From NCBI GenBank assembly GCA_027972325.1, contig JAPMOS010000303.1:1-31546 (forward strand): a DNA stretch of 31,546 nt, read 5' to 3'. Origin of the DNA: Paratrimastix pyriformis (lineage: Eukaryota > Preaxostyla > Paratrimastigidae). Shown piece after piece: positions 9,464 to 19,150 of this stretch (positions within the stretch are counted from its first letter, which is position 1; each line of letters opens with the position of its first letter). Made by a program: the position numbers and the translations under genes. The notes under the pieces were generated by a model. It was not told the origin of the DNA, did not search any database, and worked only from the letters and a program-made list of their open reading frames with translations.

Positions 9464-9637
9464 TCCGGGGGTCGGCGGTGACCGTCCCTCGGGGACGGTA
9501 GCCGACCCATGGGCCTCTTGGGACGTCCCATCCTGCGAGTTTATCTCGCGGGGAGGGCGGACCGGGGGGTTCATGTTACCCGCGGGCTTCGGCCCGAGCA
9601 CGGACCCGGCGAAAGCTGGGAAGTATCACACACACAC
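9464..9637 (+). other. LINE-1 3' UTR with stem-loop and (CA)n tail
   Basis: A stem-loop occupies 9471-9506: outer stem GTCGGC/GCCGAC, inner stem CCGTCCC/GGGACGG with a TCG loop. The region ends GGGAAGTATCACACACACAC directly at the target duplication. LINE-2 has the same arrangement at 11900-11936 and the same tail. This is a plausible recognition structure for the reverse transcriptase, inferred by analogy with other LINE families. Confidence 0.7.
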
Positions 9638-9648
9638 TCTTTCCCAAG
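9638..9648. repeat. Target-site duplication of LINE-1, right copy
   Basis: TCTTTCCCAAG, identical to 2152-2162, immediately after the CA tail. Confidence 0.9.
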
Positions 9649-10218
9649 CTGCTGGCAAGTTGGTTCCCGAGCACAAACCATCTGAATCGCGGTCTCATCG
9701 TCCCTGTTCATTTTTTCGAGACCATGGCTGAGTACCGACTCTCCGGTGCCATCTGTGTTGAGTTGCACAAGGTACTTAACCGGTTGGGACTCACCTTCGG
9801 AAAAATCCTGTTTTCGATGACCTGCGGTCAAAGTGCTGATATCGAGAAGACCTACCAGTTCCTGACTTCAAGAGCCTTGATGATTCTTGTGTGTCTGGAT
9901 TCCGAGGCTGCATTCGGCGTCGACCGTGCCGTCGATGGCCACATGAGGCTGGATGAGCTTGCCCTCTGGGAACGCACTTTCCCCTTCTACGTCAAGGAGG
10001 TTTTTCATGACCGTTCCATGTTGGAACTCACTGACTACTACGGAGAACAGTTCCCCAAGGTATTCCAGGCTTGCGAACGTGAATACCTCGCTCTCTCCGA
10101 AGACGAACGGAAGACCTATGACTGGTCGATTCAGTGCCACAAGTTCCGCACCAACACCTGCTACCGCGAGATTCCGGCCCATTGGGACTGTCTCTTCAAG
10201 TTCACTGGGAACGCATAA
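9649..10218 (+). CDS. Gene A, 3' part of exon 2 (folded domain)
   Basis: It continues gene A after LINE-1 with LLASWF and runs 189 residues to the TAA at 10216-10218. It is about 65-70% identical by eye to the matching part of paralogue [63 protein letters not shown]. The sequence is helical, soluble and aromatic-rich, with no membrane segment. The protein ends FKFTGNA, whereas C continues with a Pro/Glu and acidic tail. I do not recognise the family. A faint likeness to the helical N-terminal part of cullins is not strong enough to call. Confidence 0.8.
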   Translation: MLASWFPSTNHLNRGLIVPVHFFETMAEYRLSGAICVELHKVLNRLGLTFGKILFSMTCGQSADIEKTYQFLTSRALMILVCLDSEAAFGVDRAVDGHMRLDELALWERTFPFYVKEVFHDRSMLELTDYYGEQFPKVFQACEREYLALSEDERKTYDWSIQCHKFRTNTCYREIPAHWDCLFKFTGNA

Positions 10219-10556
10219 ACAACCCGAGACTTTTTGTCTCTATCTCTCTCCGCCACCTTCTTCCCGCTTTCCATGTGTCCCTGTTTTTTTTGAAAGAGTG
10301 GCTATTACCCCTGGAGCCTAGTCGCATCGAGAAGACCGTTGATCTATTGTTCGACCATAACTTTTATCTTGTGCGGAACCCGTCAGCGTGGGTCCGTTCA
10401 CCGAGAAGAGCGTGTGCCAGCCGTAGTTCGTCCTACAAGGGGAACAAAACAGAGATGGCGTGAGAAATAGTGCTTTCCTTGTGTCTGATTTTGAACTTCC
10501 TGGTTTTGAAAAGAGTGGCTGTTACCCCTGGAGTATCCCGCATGGAAACCGCCAAA
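10219..10556 (+). promoter_or_regulatory. Intergenic region between genes A and C
   Basis: No gene seen. It holds two copies of a GAGTGGCTrTTACCCCTGGAG element, near 10296-10316 and 10513-10533 (215 bp apart), each preceded by a T-run and GAAA. The core is the reverse complement of the element in front of gene A. The second copy lies 24 bases before the gene C start codon, so it may be the core promoter. The remainder is pyrimidine-rich. Confidence 0.4.
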
Positions 10557-11764
10557 ATGCAGAGGAAGCACGCAAGTCATGCCATGCTTAGCAGACGGAC
10601 TCGGTCTCGCCAGGTGATCATTCTCGTCGAGGACGTTCCCGAGTCCCTTCCTGAGCCCCTTCCTGAGTCCCTTCCTGAGCCCCTTCCTGAGCCCCTTCCT
10701 GAGTCCCTTCCTGAGCCCCTTCCTGAGTCCCTTCCTGAGCCCCTTCCTGAGCCCCTTCCTGAGTCCCTTCCTGAGCCCCTTCCAGAGCCCCTTCCTGAGC
10801 CCCTTCCTGAGCCCCTTCCTGAGCCCCTTCCTGAGCCCCTTCCTGAGCCCCTTCCTGAGCCCCTTCCTGAGCCCCTTCCTGAGCCCCTTCCTGAGCCCCT
10901 TCCTGAGCCCCTTCCTGAGCCCCTTCCTGAGCCCCTTCCCGGCATGATGCCACGACAAGCCCCCGGCTACGAAGTCCGCTGCTCCCCGCTCCTCAATCGG
11001 TCTGTTTACTGTTTTCCCTGATGTGTTGTGGGTTTCTCATGCCTCTCCTCCAGGACCTACGACTTCTTTCAACCGGAGGACAAGACCGAGGTGCACCTAA
11101 GCCGACAGGCTTTTACGAACGGATCTTCCCCAAGCTGCTGGCAAGTTGGTTCCCGAACACGAAACATCTGAATCCCGGCCTCATCGTCCCCGTTCACTTT
11201 TTGAAGCCGTTGACTGAGTACCATTTCTCCGCTCCCATCTGTGTTGAGTTGCACAAGGTACTCACCCGGATGGTTCTCGCTTTCGGTGGCGTCCTTTTTC
11301 CTTGACCAGCGGACGCTGTTCTGATACGTCGCAGACCTACAGGGGCCTGTCAGCAAGAGCCTTGCTCATTACCCTGCTCCTTGATTCCGAGGCTGCATTC
11401 GACATCGACCACCCCATCGAGGGCCCGATGAGGCTCGATGAGATCGTCCTCTGGGAACGCTCTTACCCCTTCTACCTCAGGGGGGTTCTTCGTGACCGTT
11501 CCCTGTTGGAGCGCACTGACTACTACGGAGAACAGTTCCCCAAGGTATTCCTGGCCTGCGAACGTGAATACCTCTCTCTCTCCGCGGACGAACGGAAGAC
11601 CTATGACTGGTCGATTCAGTGCCACAAGTTCCGCACCAGCACCTGCTCGCGCGAGCTTCCTACCCTTTGGGACTTCCTCTTAACTGGGCCCCTTCCTCTG
11701 CCCCTTCCTGTCCTTGTGGCTGAGCCCGAACCCGTGCCGGAATCCGTGCCCCTTCCCGAGAACG
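10557..11764 (+). CDS. Gene C, paralogue of gene A (5' and middle parts, interrupted by LINE-2)
   Basis: Exon 1 10557-10999, intron 11000-11053, exon 2 from 11054 to the LINE-2 insertion at 11764; the end lies at 22082-22203. The start ATG at 10557 is chosen by its match to gene A (GCCAAAATG); an in-frame ATG at 10542 is the alternative. Exon 1 has a basic head (RRTRSRQ), then about 25 PLPE/SLPE repeats, then LLNR before the splice site. Exon 2 encodes [12 protein letters not shown] through [17 protein letters not shown] and a Pro/Glu tail. Two single-base shifts relative to gene A (near 11111 and 11304, the second in a T-run) break the frame; these may be sequencing errors or decay. Function unknown. 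Confidence 0.75.
10641..10938 (+). repeat. 12-bp coding minisatellite (PLPE/SLPE)n
   Basis: About 25 copies of CCCCTTCCTGAG with occasional CCC to TCC changes, encoding Pro/Ser-Leu-Pro-Glu. The first half mixes S and P units and the second half is uniform P units, which suggests recent expansion at the 3' end. Copy number is likely to vary between individuals. Confidence 0.95.
11000..11053 (+). other. Gene C intron (54 nt)
   Basis: Donor CG|GTCTGT, acceptor CTCCTCCAG|GA, phase 2, the same place as the gene A intron. The two introns are alignable, so they descend from one ancestral intron. Confidence 0.8.
11755..11764. repeat. Probable target-site duplication of LINE-2, left copy
   Basis: CCCGAGAACG, repeated at 22072-22081. 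In gene C it encodes Pro-Glu-Asn, and the frame continues across the right copy into an acidic tail. Confidence 0.7.
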
Positions 11765-11943
11765 GTGTGTGTGTGTGTGATACTTCCCGGCTTGCGCCGA
11801 GTCCGGAATCGGGCCGAAGCCCGCGGGTAACATGATCCCCCCCGGGCCGCCTTCCCGCAGGACAAGTCCTGCAGAAAGAGCACCCCAGGGAGTTCATGGG
11901 TCGGCTACCGTCCCCCCAGGGGCGGTCTCCGCCGACTTCCGGA
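11765..11943 (-). other. LINE-2 3' UTR with stem-loop and CA tail
   Basis: The stem-loop at 11900-11936 has outer arms GTCGGC/GCCGAC and a G/C-rich inner stem, at the same distance after the stop codon as in LINE-1. It ends with GGGAAGTATCACACAC on the minus strand. Conservation of both features between divergent copies supports a functional 3' end. Confidence 0.7.
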
Positions 11944-13194
11944 CTACAGCTCTTCTTTCATTCCTGCCTCGAATTTTTCGCACTTCTTCCTTTGCTGAAT
12001 CGCTATGAGCATCGTTTTCCTGATTCCTGCCAGCTCGCTTCCCACCTCCTTTTGAGTGTCTTCATCCACAATTCCCATTTCCGCTGCCAGTCTACATGCA
12101 TTCGCGTATTCCATCTTAAAGCCGCACTTCGCTCTCAACCTCCTCATCACCTTCGTCACCACCGCCTCCGATATCCCCCTCCAGTTGTAAAGCGTTTCCC
12201 CATCTCTCGGGCGGCCCTCATAGTTGACCTGCACCATGCGACTCCCGGCCTCCTTCCTCAACATCGCCTCCAAAGCCCACAACGGGGCTGGATCCATCGG
12301 GAATCTCTCCCTAGCCCGCCCATTCTCAAACATCAGAATCCCCACATCAAACCGCGCCTTCCCCACCACTTTCCTCCCAGTGCGCCAGAAACTCGGCTCC
12401 CAAAAAGCAAACCCACCCTCCTGGATGATGAAAAGCTCACGCATCTGAATGTCCCCCTTGATCGCCAAGCTCACACCGTGCTTCGGCTCACCCCCCGGCT
12501 GGATTCTGTTCGCTTTCCCTTCCCCGTACGGCACAATAACAATGCATCTAAACGCTCTTTTCCCTCCTCTACCAATCGGACTCTCCGCCCACTCTCCAAT
12601 TGCTCGGAAAAACCGATCCATCTCCTCCTGGGGGTTATATTCCGGATTCGCATAAATCAACAAGTCCCGATTCTCCTTAAATAGCCCGTACCCATCCACC
12701 GAACCTCCCAGGAACCAGTCTTCCTTACTCGGCGTTCTATACTCTGGGAAACTGAGATCCGCATTCCCTGGGTGCGAAAACGCCATCACCGTTAGGCTTC
12801 CCGCCTGTCTCAGCAACGAAGATATAGTGTGGGGAGTCGTCCATTGGTTCCTCAGCGTACTCATATGCGTCCGCCCCTCCTTTACTGTCGTGCTTTTTCC
12901 TTCCTCATATCGGTCACACATCTCAGCTACCTCTGTCGAGAACGTTTCCCAAAAACTGTCCCATGTTCTCGCCCGAAACCATCTCCCCCGGGACCTCTCC
13001 ATCAATTGCCATAGCCTCACCTTCGTGATCTGCCTGCCCCTTATCTTCACACACTCTCCCATCGGCTCTACCCACTTCTCCTCGAGCAGCTGGTCCGGGT
13101 CTTCAGCTCCCTCCGCCTTGTCCAACCACTCAATTAGCTTCACAGCATCCGCCCCTTTCCATCTCTCCCCACACATCCCGCCATCCCTGGGCAC
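11944..13194 (-). CDS. LINE-2 C-terminal region with Dam methyltransferase-like domain (intact frame)
   Basis: A 416-codon open frame to the TAG at 11944-11946. Residues about 15-110 are helical (IEWLDKAEGAED, WDSFWETF). The methyltransferase-like part covers about 115-300 (plus-strand 12295-12852): NQWTTP at 116-121, FPEYRTPSKEDW at 149-160, LLIYANPEYNP at 178-188, RCIVIVPYG at 216-224, ELFIIQEGGFAFW at 253-265, FDVGILMFEN at 282-291. Phage-type Dam enzymes show a W-x-TP start, an NPPY catalytic motif, a VP strand and a closing G-x-x-F strand in this order. Here the motif is NPEY and the AdoMet-binding region is weak, so activity is doubtful. Residues 340-416 form a helical tail. Could instead be an unrelated LINE-specific domain. 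Confidence 0.6.
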   Translation of the reverse strand: MPRDGGMCGERWKGADAVKLIEWLDKAEGAEDPDQLLEEKWVEPMGECVKIRGRQITKVRLWQLMERSRGRWFRARTWDSFWETFSTEVAEMCDRYEEGKSTTVKEGRTHMSTLRNQWTTPHTISSLLRQAGSLTVMAFSHPGNADLSFPEYRTPSKEDWFLGGSVDGYGLFKENRDLLIYANPEYNPQEEMDRFFRAIGEWAESPIGRGGKRAFRCIVIVPYGEGKANRIQPGGEPKHGVSLAIKGDIQMRELFIIQEGGFAFWEPSFWRTGRKVVGKARFDVGILMFENGRARERFPMDPAPLWALEAMLRKEAGSRMVQVNYEGRPRDGETLYNWRGISEAVVTKVMRRLRAKCGFKMEYANACRLAAEMGIVDEDTQKEVGSELAGIRKTMLIAIQQRKKCEKFEAGMKEEL

Positions 13195-14118
13195 TCAAAC
13201 ACCAAGTGGTTCATGTGGTCCCTCACCCCACACCAACACTTCCCATCCCCCTCCCCGTTGATGTAGAACCGGATGTTGGCCGTGATATACCGCTGCAGGA
13301 TTGCCATCATCGCCAGCTTCCCTGACATCTCACACCTCATCGTTTGCACGTTGATCCCTCCGTTGCGACTCTCTGCGTTAATTAACACAATCTCGTTTTT
13401 CGTTTTACGAGCCGCCCTCCACATGCGACTTTTCCTCCCCCATTCCTTCATCACCTCTCTGAAGTCTGTCTCCACCTCCTTCCCGTCACTTCTCCGCACC
13501 AGCTTGAATCCCCATCCTTTCTCTTCGGGCACCACGCTCGGCTCCATCTTTATGCTCCGTCCCGCAATCTTGTCTGCCAATCTGTTCCCCTCCGCATCCA
13601 GCGACGCACTAGTTTCCTGATGTCCCTTAACCCAGACCAGTCGTATCTCTCCACGATGCTCCTTCACAATCCGCTGCCCCCTCCGCAGCAGTCCCTCCGC
13701 CTTCGATTCTATCAGATCCGTTGGTTTCCACCAACCCTTTATCAGTCCCTCAACCCACCCCTTTGCCACTTTACTGTCCGTTCTCACTTCCACATTCGCA
13801 TCCTGTCCAATCCGAATAGCCTCCAGAATAGCCTCCAACTCCGCTTCATTGTTAGTCTGCCCCGACCCGAACACCTCCTCCCCGCTCTCACCGCCAGCGC
13901 CCCATTTTTAATCTCTCAATCACCGCGAACGCCGCCCGTCTTTCCTTCCGGCTTCTTGTCGCACTCCCATCAGTATAAAACAACCTCCATTCCGCCTCTG
14001 GCTCCACCACTCTTACTTCCACCTCATCACACTCCGCCATCAACTCCTCCCGCCTTTTCCACAATACCTCGTCCCACTCACCAGCCCTCGCCCTCCCATC
14101 TTGTTCCCCCTCCTCCAC
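13140..14118 (-). pseudogene. LINE-2 RNase H domain and zinc knuckle, in two frames
   Basis: The first Asp lies in FYTDGSATRSRKE (14118-13888 frame). The rest lies in a second frame, 13874-13140: TNNEAELEAI, RTDSKVAKGW, VWVKGHQE, GNRLADKIAG, then CWCG ... MNHLVFECP (zinc knuckle near 13189-13246). All catalytic residues are present. One break separates the two parts, near 13880, and another follows the knuckle. It is very close to LINE-1 in this part (QTMRCEMSG, MAILQRYITANIRFYINGEG). Confidence 0.88.
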
Positions 14119-16290
14119 CTGCCCTTCCGCCCTCCTCTTCTTCCGCTCGCCTCAATCTGCATCCGACCCCCTCCTCCCATCTTCTTTCTCGCTCCTTCCC
14201 TTCTTACTCTCCCCTTTCCCACCCCATCCTCCTCCCATGTTTCCTCTGTTTCACCACTGCTACCTTCCCCCGACGCACTGCAACTTTGCTTGCCTCTTGA
14301 CTCTTGGTTTCGCTTCCCCCGACCGCCCCAACCCCCGACTCCCCTCACTCCTTCCTTCATTCCCCTTATCTGCATTGCCTTCCTCCTTTCCTTCTCCACT
14401 CTCCGCCTCTTCCGCCCTCCTCCGCCGACTCCTCCTCCCGAATCCGCCTCGCCAATTGCAGATAGTCCGGACTCACCCTGTTACCATACAGACACACCCG
14501 CTTTTGATCATCTCCACATACTGCGGCATCACCCCTTTCCAATGAAATCTTCCCCTATGATGAGGTCCGCCACACTCCGAATCTTCCTTTTCATGAGGGT
14601 CTGTCTGTGCTTCTTTGTTATCTTGCAGGGCTCCGCCATCTCTTCCAGTGTCGTCGGCATGCCGTACTTCACTTCCTCCTTCAGTTTCTCACCGTCCCTC
14701 AGTATCGCCATGTCTCTCCTGTGCATCACCTGCAACGCCCCAATCACCACCCCGGCATCTTCTCCTGCCCGTGCATCTTCACCCACTTCCCTGCATCATC
14801 CAACAGCGGCTCACGCGTCGTCCACAATTTCTGCAGCAGCGCGATCTCCTCCCTCAGCACCACTCCACACCCCTGCTCGTCCGCCATCCTCCCCAGAATT
14901 TGTGTCATCACCATCATATCATGGACATCAATCGGGTCCTTCAGCCCCATACCCCTTCCTCCTCCGGAAAGAACAGCACCTCTGCCGGGTCGCATTTCCC
15001 AATACAACCTCCGATTTCCCTGAACACCCTCGCATATCTCTGCTTCAGTGTTTCCAAGTCCCTTGTCGGCATTGGGCACTGCCTCGCCGTGTATTGTAGG
15101 CAAGTCGAGACACACTCATTAATCATTTGCACCATCAACCTCGGAGGGACCTTCTTGTCCATGAGCCTGTGCAGTCGCCCACACATTTTCTGGATCACCT
15201 TCTCCGTGTTGACCTTCATGTTCATCTCCTCATCTATCCATATCCCAAGATACCGAATTGCTCCACCCTTTTGCTGCACTCTGATCTTCCGACCCTCTCC
15301 CAGATCCAAGTCCGTCTTCCCTTCACCCCGCCACACAGGTAGTCACACTTGCTCCACGACAGCTCCATACCAGCCTCTTCCACTTTCCGCCTTACCGTAT
15401 TCACCAAACGGACCATCTGTTCCCTTGTTCTCGTCACCAACATAATGTCGTCCGCAAATGCCAACACCTTTACCTTCCTGCCGCTATCCAGAATATAGCC
15501 CTCCTGTCGTCTCACCTCCGCCAAGACTCCCTCCATGAAGGAGATAAACAGCAGGCAGGACAACGGGTCCCCTGACTAATTCCTCTCAATGTCATAGCTA
15601 TCCGTCAACCCGTACCCCGTGATCACACGCGCCTTTCTCCCCTCATACAAGCTGTCCACATACCTGACAAATTCCTCTTCCACCCCATCCTTCTCAACCC
15701 CTTTCTGAGCGCCTCCATGTCAACTGTATCATAGGCCTTTCTTATATCTAGCGCGCACATGTGGAACTCCTTACCTCCCATAATCTTCGAGTCCGTCAAC
15801 ACCCCAAAATCTCGGCAATCGGCGTCTCAATCCTCCGATCCCTCAGGAAACCAAACTGCTCCGCCCCGAATACCCCTTTTCAACGCACCAGTCTTGAAAT
15901 CTCGAGGCAATCACTACCTGCAGTCCTTTCAAAAGACCTGTATTAAAGTTATAGGCCTTCTTCCCGCCGGATCCCCGGATGCTCCGTCTGCGATTTGGTT
16001 GCCATATAGACCGAGCTGAGTTTCAGCTCCTCAGGAACCTCAGACTTCTGCAACATCTCGTTGTATCGCCTCCCCAACCACTCCTTAATTTCGTCCTGAC
16101 AAGCATGGACCATCTCCGCCGTCACTCCATCCGGGCCAGCCGCTTTCCCGTCCGGCAAAGCCCCCAGTATTGTCTGGATATCATGCGTCGTCAGAGGGCC
16201 ATAATTACCCTTCCACCCACGCCTCCCGTTACCTCCTTCAGTCTTTGCCCCCGTCCCCACCGGCATCTTCCCTTTTGCAAGCCCCGCCAT
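14119..16290 (-). pseudogene. LINE-2 reverse transcriptase and linker, broken
   Basis: RT pieces in element order: GKAAGPDGVTAEM near 16111-16150; a C-C-C-rich gap of broken frames through the motif 2 and motif A region (15,580-15,960); SCLLFISFMEG (motif B region) near 15,540; VLAFADDIMLV (motif C) near 15,445-15,475; KVEEAGMELSW; GGAIRYLGIWIDEEMNMKVN near 15,240. The connection region follows (MVQMINECVSTCLQYTARQ near 15,110). A Gly/Lys/Glu-rich linker spans about 14,120-14,460. More frame changes than in LINE-1. Confidence 0.85.
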
Positions 16291-17500
16291 GAAACCCCAC
16301 CATCCCTCTTAACCTCCGCCGGGTCCGACACCACCCTGTCCATCTTCCCTCCGCATTTCGAGTCACGTAGGTTGTGATTGGCGCCGCGCCATCCGTCATG
16401 ATACCCTTATAGATACGCTTGCGCTTTCCTCCAATGCCCTATCTCTTACCATAATGCACCGACCTCATCTTCGCCAGCTGTTTCAACATCTCCTTCCTCT
16501 TACTCAAGTCCTCCTCCGCCAGCGCTCTCCTCCTCAATTTCTTTATCCTGAAAGGCTCAAAATCTCGATCCGTATTCATCACATCCCTATAGCCAAAAAC
16601 GCAGCCAGCTGTCACCCGAAGAAACTCACTCATCTGTTCAAATGATGGCTCCTCCCCTTCACAGCTGCCTCTCGCAACATTTGCGCAACCTTCCCACGGT
16701 ACTTTTCCATTTTCCCAACCATAACATCATACTCCTCCTTCTTCTTGTCCCGCAACAGTGCCTCCACATCCGTCCGGGAAGGGCAGATGGCCACCTTCCT
16801 CCGAGCCATTTTCACCGCAGAGGGCGCCATGTTTCGGAGATCCGTTACAATCATGTGGTGATCCGTGACCGCCTGCCACTGAATCTCATCATTCCGCCAA
16901 ACAAACAAATTGTCCAGCACCCTCCCCATTGTCCCCTGCGTCGACAGACACAAATCCAACCGGGCCCTCCCCCTTCCCTTCATGCTCTTCCTCTTTCGCC
17001 ACCGTCCCACCCTTCCGGCTCCGGATAAAGTTATCTCCCCGCCTTCCCAACCATCTTCGCCACATCATACAATCCCAGTTTCTCTTGCTCCCCTCCTTCC
17101 TTAGCCCATCCGTTCGCATCTGTGTACACCACGACTCTCTCCCATCCGACGCCCCCGCCACACTCCTCCAACCGCTCCAAGATCACACTCCTTACCCTCA
17201 CGTTCGCCTCTCCGTCCCCAGTGGGAAAATACGTGTTGATGAGTCTCATCTGATTCTTCCCCTCCGTCCAGTCCATAAACATGAGATAACCAGGAATCAC
17301 CTCCGTAATCTTTCGAACTGCCACTTGCAGTGTTTTCTATACCCAATCATCACCTCTCGGGTGCCGCTTAACAGACTCCTCCGCCACAGAGCTCCTCCAG
17401 CACCACCCCTTCATCCATTTTCCTGCAGAAATTCTTTATTGTCCCTCGTTCCTTTCGTTTCCTGCAAAGCGCTACGTCCGTTCGACCCACCTTCACATTT
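16291..17500 (-). pseudogene. LINE-2 APE endonuclease and following linker, broken
   Basis: Element order: ALQETKGTRDNKE near 17,430-17,470 (catalytic Glu); VIPGYLMFMDW; INTYFPTGDG; VVYTDANGWAK near 17,105-17,130; RLDLCLSTQGTM near 16,930; VTDHHMIVTDL near 16,850-16,870. The basic linker (RKEMLKQLAKMRS near 16,470) leads to the RT. It is homologous to LINE-1 3845-5290. At least three frames are used. Confidence 0.85.
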
Positions 17501-18757
17501 TCTTTTTCCACCGAGCCCAGTTCCGCATTCCATCCGACCCTCTTTCCCCGGCAGCCCCGCCCTCGTTAGCCTCCTTTTTCGCAGCACCACTTTTCCACCC
17601 CAAAATTCTTCCGCCTCCGCCTTCTCATACACCCGCTCAATATCCAGCATTTTCGCTTTTTGCCTCTTCTTCTCTGCGCATCCTTTTCCCTTCCTTCGCG
17701 CCTTCACTCTTCCTCCCGCAGGCACCCTGACTTCCGGGTAACTATCCCCCACTGCAGATAGGCTTCCCACACCCACCCCCATGCACTGCTCCGCCCCGGC
17801 CCATCCCGCTCCCCAGCCTTCCCACCTCCCATCTGCATCTTCACACCTCCGAACGCCGGTCCCAGGGCCGACTTCCTCATCTTCGAAGCCTTTCCTGCCC
17901 TCCACAGGAACACATCTCCATGACCTGCTTCCTCTTCCCAACTTCTCCGACCCTGCTGTCATTAAACCTCCACCATTGGTCTCCAATCTTTTGACCGCCA
18001 CCCAGTGTCGCCCACCCCTTCTCCCACAAAACTCCGCCACCGCTACCATGTGATACACCTTACCGCCCACTTCCACCACATCCGGCTGGACCCTCCATTG
18101 CCTCTTATCAACCATCCCTTCCCTACCCCGCGTCACTTGGACGACCATAACACCCTCTGTTCCCACCACCGCTCCTCCCTCGCATGCCAACGATCCACCC
18201 CACACCCAGGGCACCTTTTCGTATCCTCTGATTTGAAAGGATCACCCTTCCCACAGCGTCACTCATTTTCTCCAGATCCCGCTCCAATCTCACCGTTAGA
18301 TCGCTTCTCTCTCTCTCCGTTCCGCTACTCATAAGCTCACACTCCTGACATGTGTCCTCCACTTCCACAGTTACCTTTGCCGCTATCCCAGACCTCCGCA
18401 GCAATTCAACGAGGGCCTCCTCCGCTTCCCCATCCTGCCCTTCGTCCAAACCCCTGCCCTCCCTCCACACCCCTTCTTCCCACTCCGGGGTCCCATGACC
18501 TCCCGCAATATCTCGTACAACTCCCCACCCCCAGCCGCCTCAACCACCTGGAGGGCCGTGCTGATCCAGCAGCGGTGGCCAGTGACATTAACTATTCCTC
18601 TATACATTCCGCCCCCATTACCATCCTCCAGCTCTCCATCACCCTCCCCCACTCCATTTCCACCTCCATAGCAATCCTGCTCCCCACCGCCTCCAATCTT
18701 TTTACCGATGTCATCGTCATTACAATAAAACTCAACCAACCCAACCAGCTTTTTCAA
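17501..18757 (-). pseudogene. LINE-2 USP-like protease domain, in several frames
   Basis: The Cys box RGIVNVTGHRCWISTALQ lies near 18,550-18,603; the zinc-pair strand DTCQECE near 18,340; the His box EFCGRRGGRHWVAVKRL near 17,976-18,030. A Lys/Arg-rich linker follows (KARRKGKGCAEKKRQK near 17,660-17,700). The landmarks match LINE-1 in order and spacing, so the domain was present in their common ancestor. Frame breaks lie between the Cys and His boxes and after the His box. Confidence 0.78.
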
Positions 18758-19150
18758 AACTCAGCCAAGTCAATGTCAGCCCACCCCTTTTCCACCCCTC
18801 CTTCATCCCCACCCATCTCTTAAATCGGTCAACAATAAAATTCCAATTGGCCTGGCATGCTAGACCTTCCAAGTCCCCCAAGCGTACATTATCACTTGCA
18901 ACCATGATATCCGAGCCAGTCTCCCTTTCCAAGCCTCCCTGTCCCAAGAGCACTGCCGAAACTCAAAGGAGTCTACAAGGCAAACGGCAACAAGGAAAAC
19001 ATTCGCACAGACCGTAAGCAAAAAGGAAGCCAGCCCCAGCCACCTGAGCCAAAGTAGTATGCCCCCGAAGTCGCCAGCCTGTGCCGCATTCCCATCCCCG
19101 GCATCGTCCTCCATCCCACCATCGAGGTTTTCCCCAAAGTCGGGGTTCTC
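18758..19150 (-). other. LINE-2 leader upstream of the protease domain
   Basis: Encodes ANWNFIVDRFKRW and, further 5', a hydrophobic run (LASFLLTVCANVFLVAVCLV near 18,980-19,040). The first resembles the LINE-1 leader. The hydrophobic run has no counterpart in LINE-1, which begins within this stretch. Confidence 0.5.

Larger units (their letters stand above)
2163..9637 (+). mobile_element. LINE-1: non-LTR retrotransposon, about 7.5 kb, probably 5'-truncated
   Basis: Bounded by an 11-bp target duplication and ending in a (CA)n tail, as expected for target-primed reverse transcription. No LTRs are present. Order of parts: Trp-rich leader, USP-like protease, APE endonuclease, reverse transcriptase, Lys/Glu-rich linker, RNase H, zinc knuckle, methyltransferase-like C-terminus, 3' stem-loop, CA tail. 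Several single-base frame breaks, mostly in homopolymers, interrupt the reverse transcriptase and the C-terminus, so as assembled it is not intact. Its left end matches the interior of LINE-2 (near 18.9 kb by protein similarity), which suggests 5' truncation. RNase H plus APE points to the I/Tad/R1 side of the LINE tree; the clade is not determined. Confidence 0.93.

Noticed and set aside
9649-10218. Cullin N-terminal-like helices in gene A
   Set aside because: Only short pieces such as [10 protein letters not shown] resemble cullin repeats. Spacing and conserved residues do not hold, so function is left unknown.
10398-10958. Minus-strand LRKG repeat protein opposite gene C
   Set aside because: It is the complement of the PLPE minisatellite. 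Two further minus-strand frames are equally open there.
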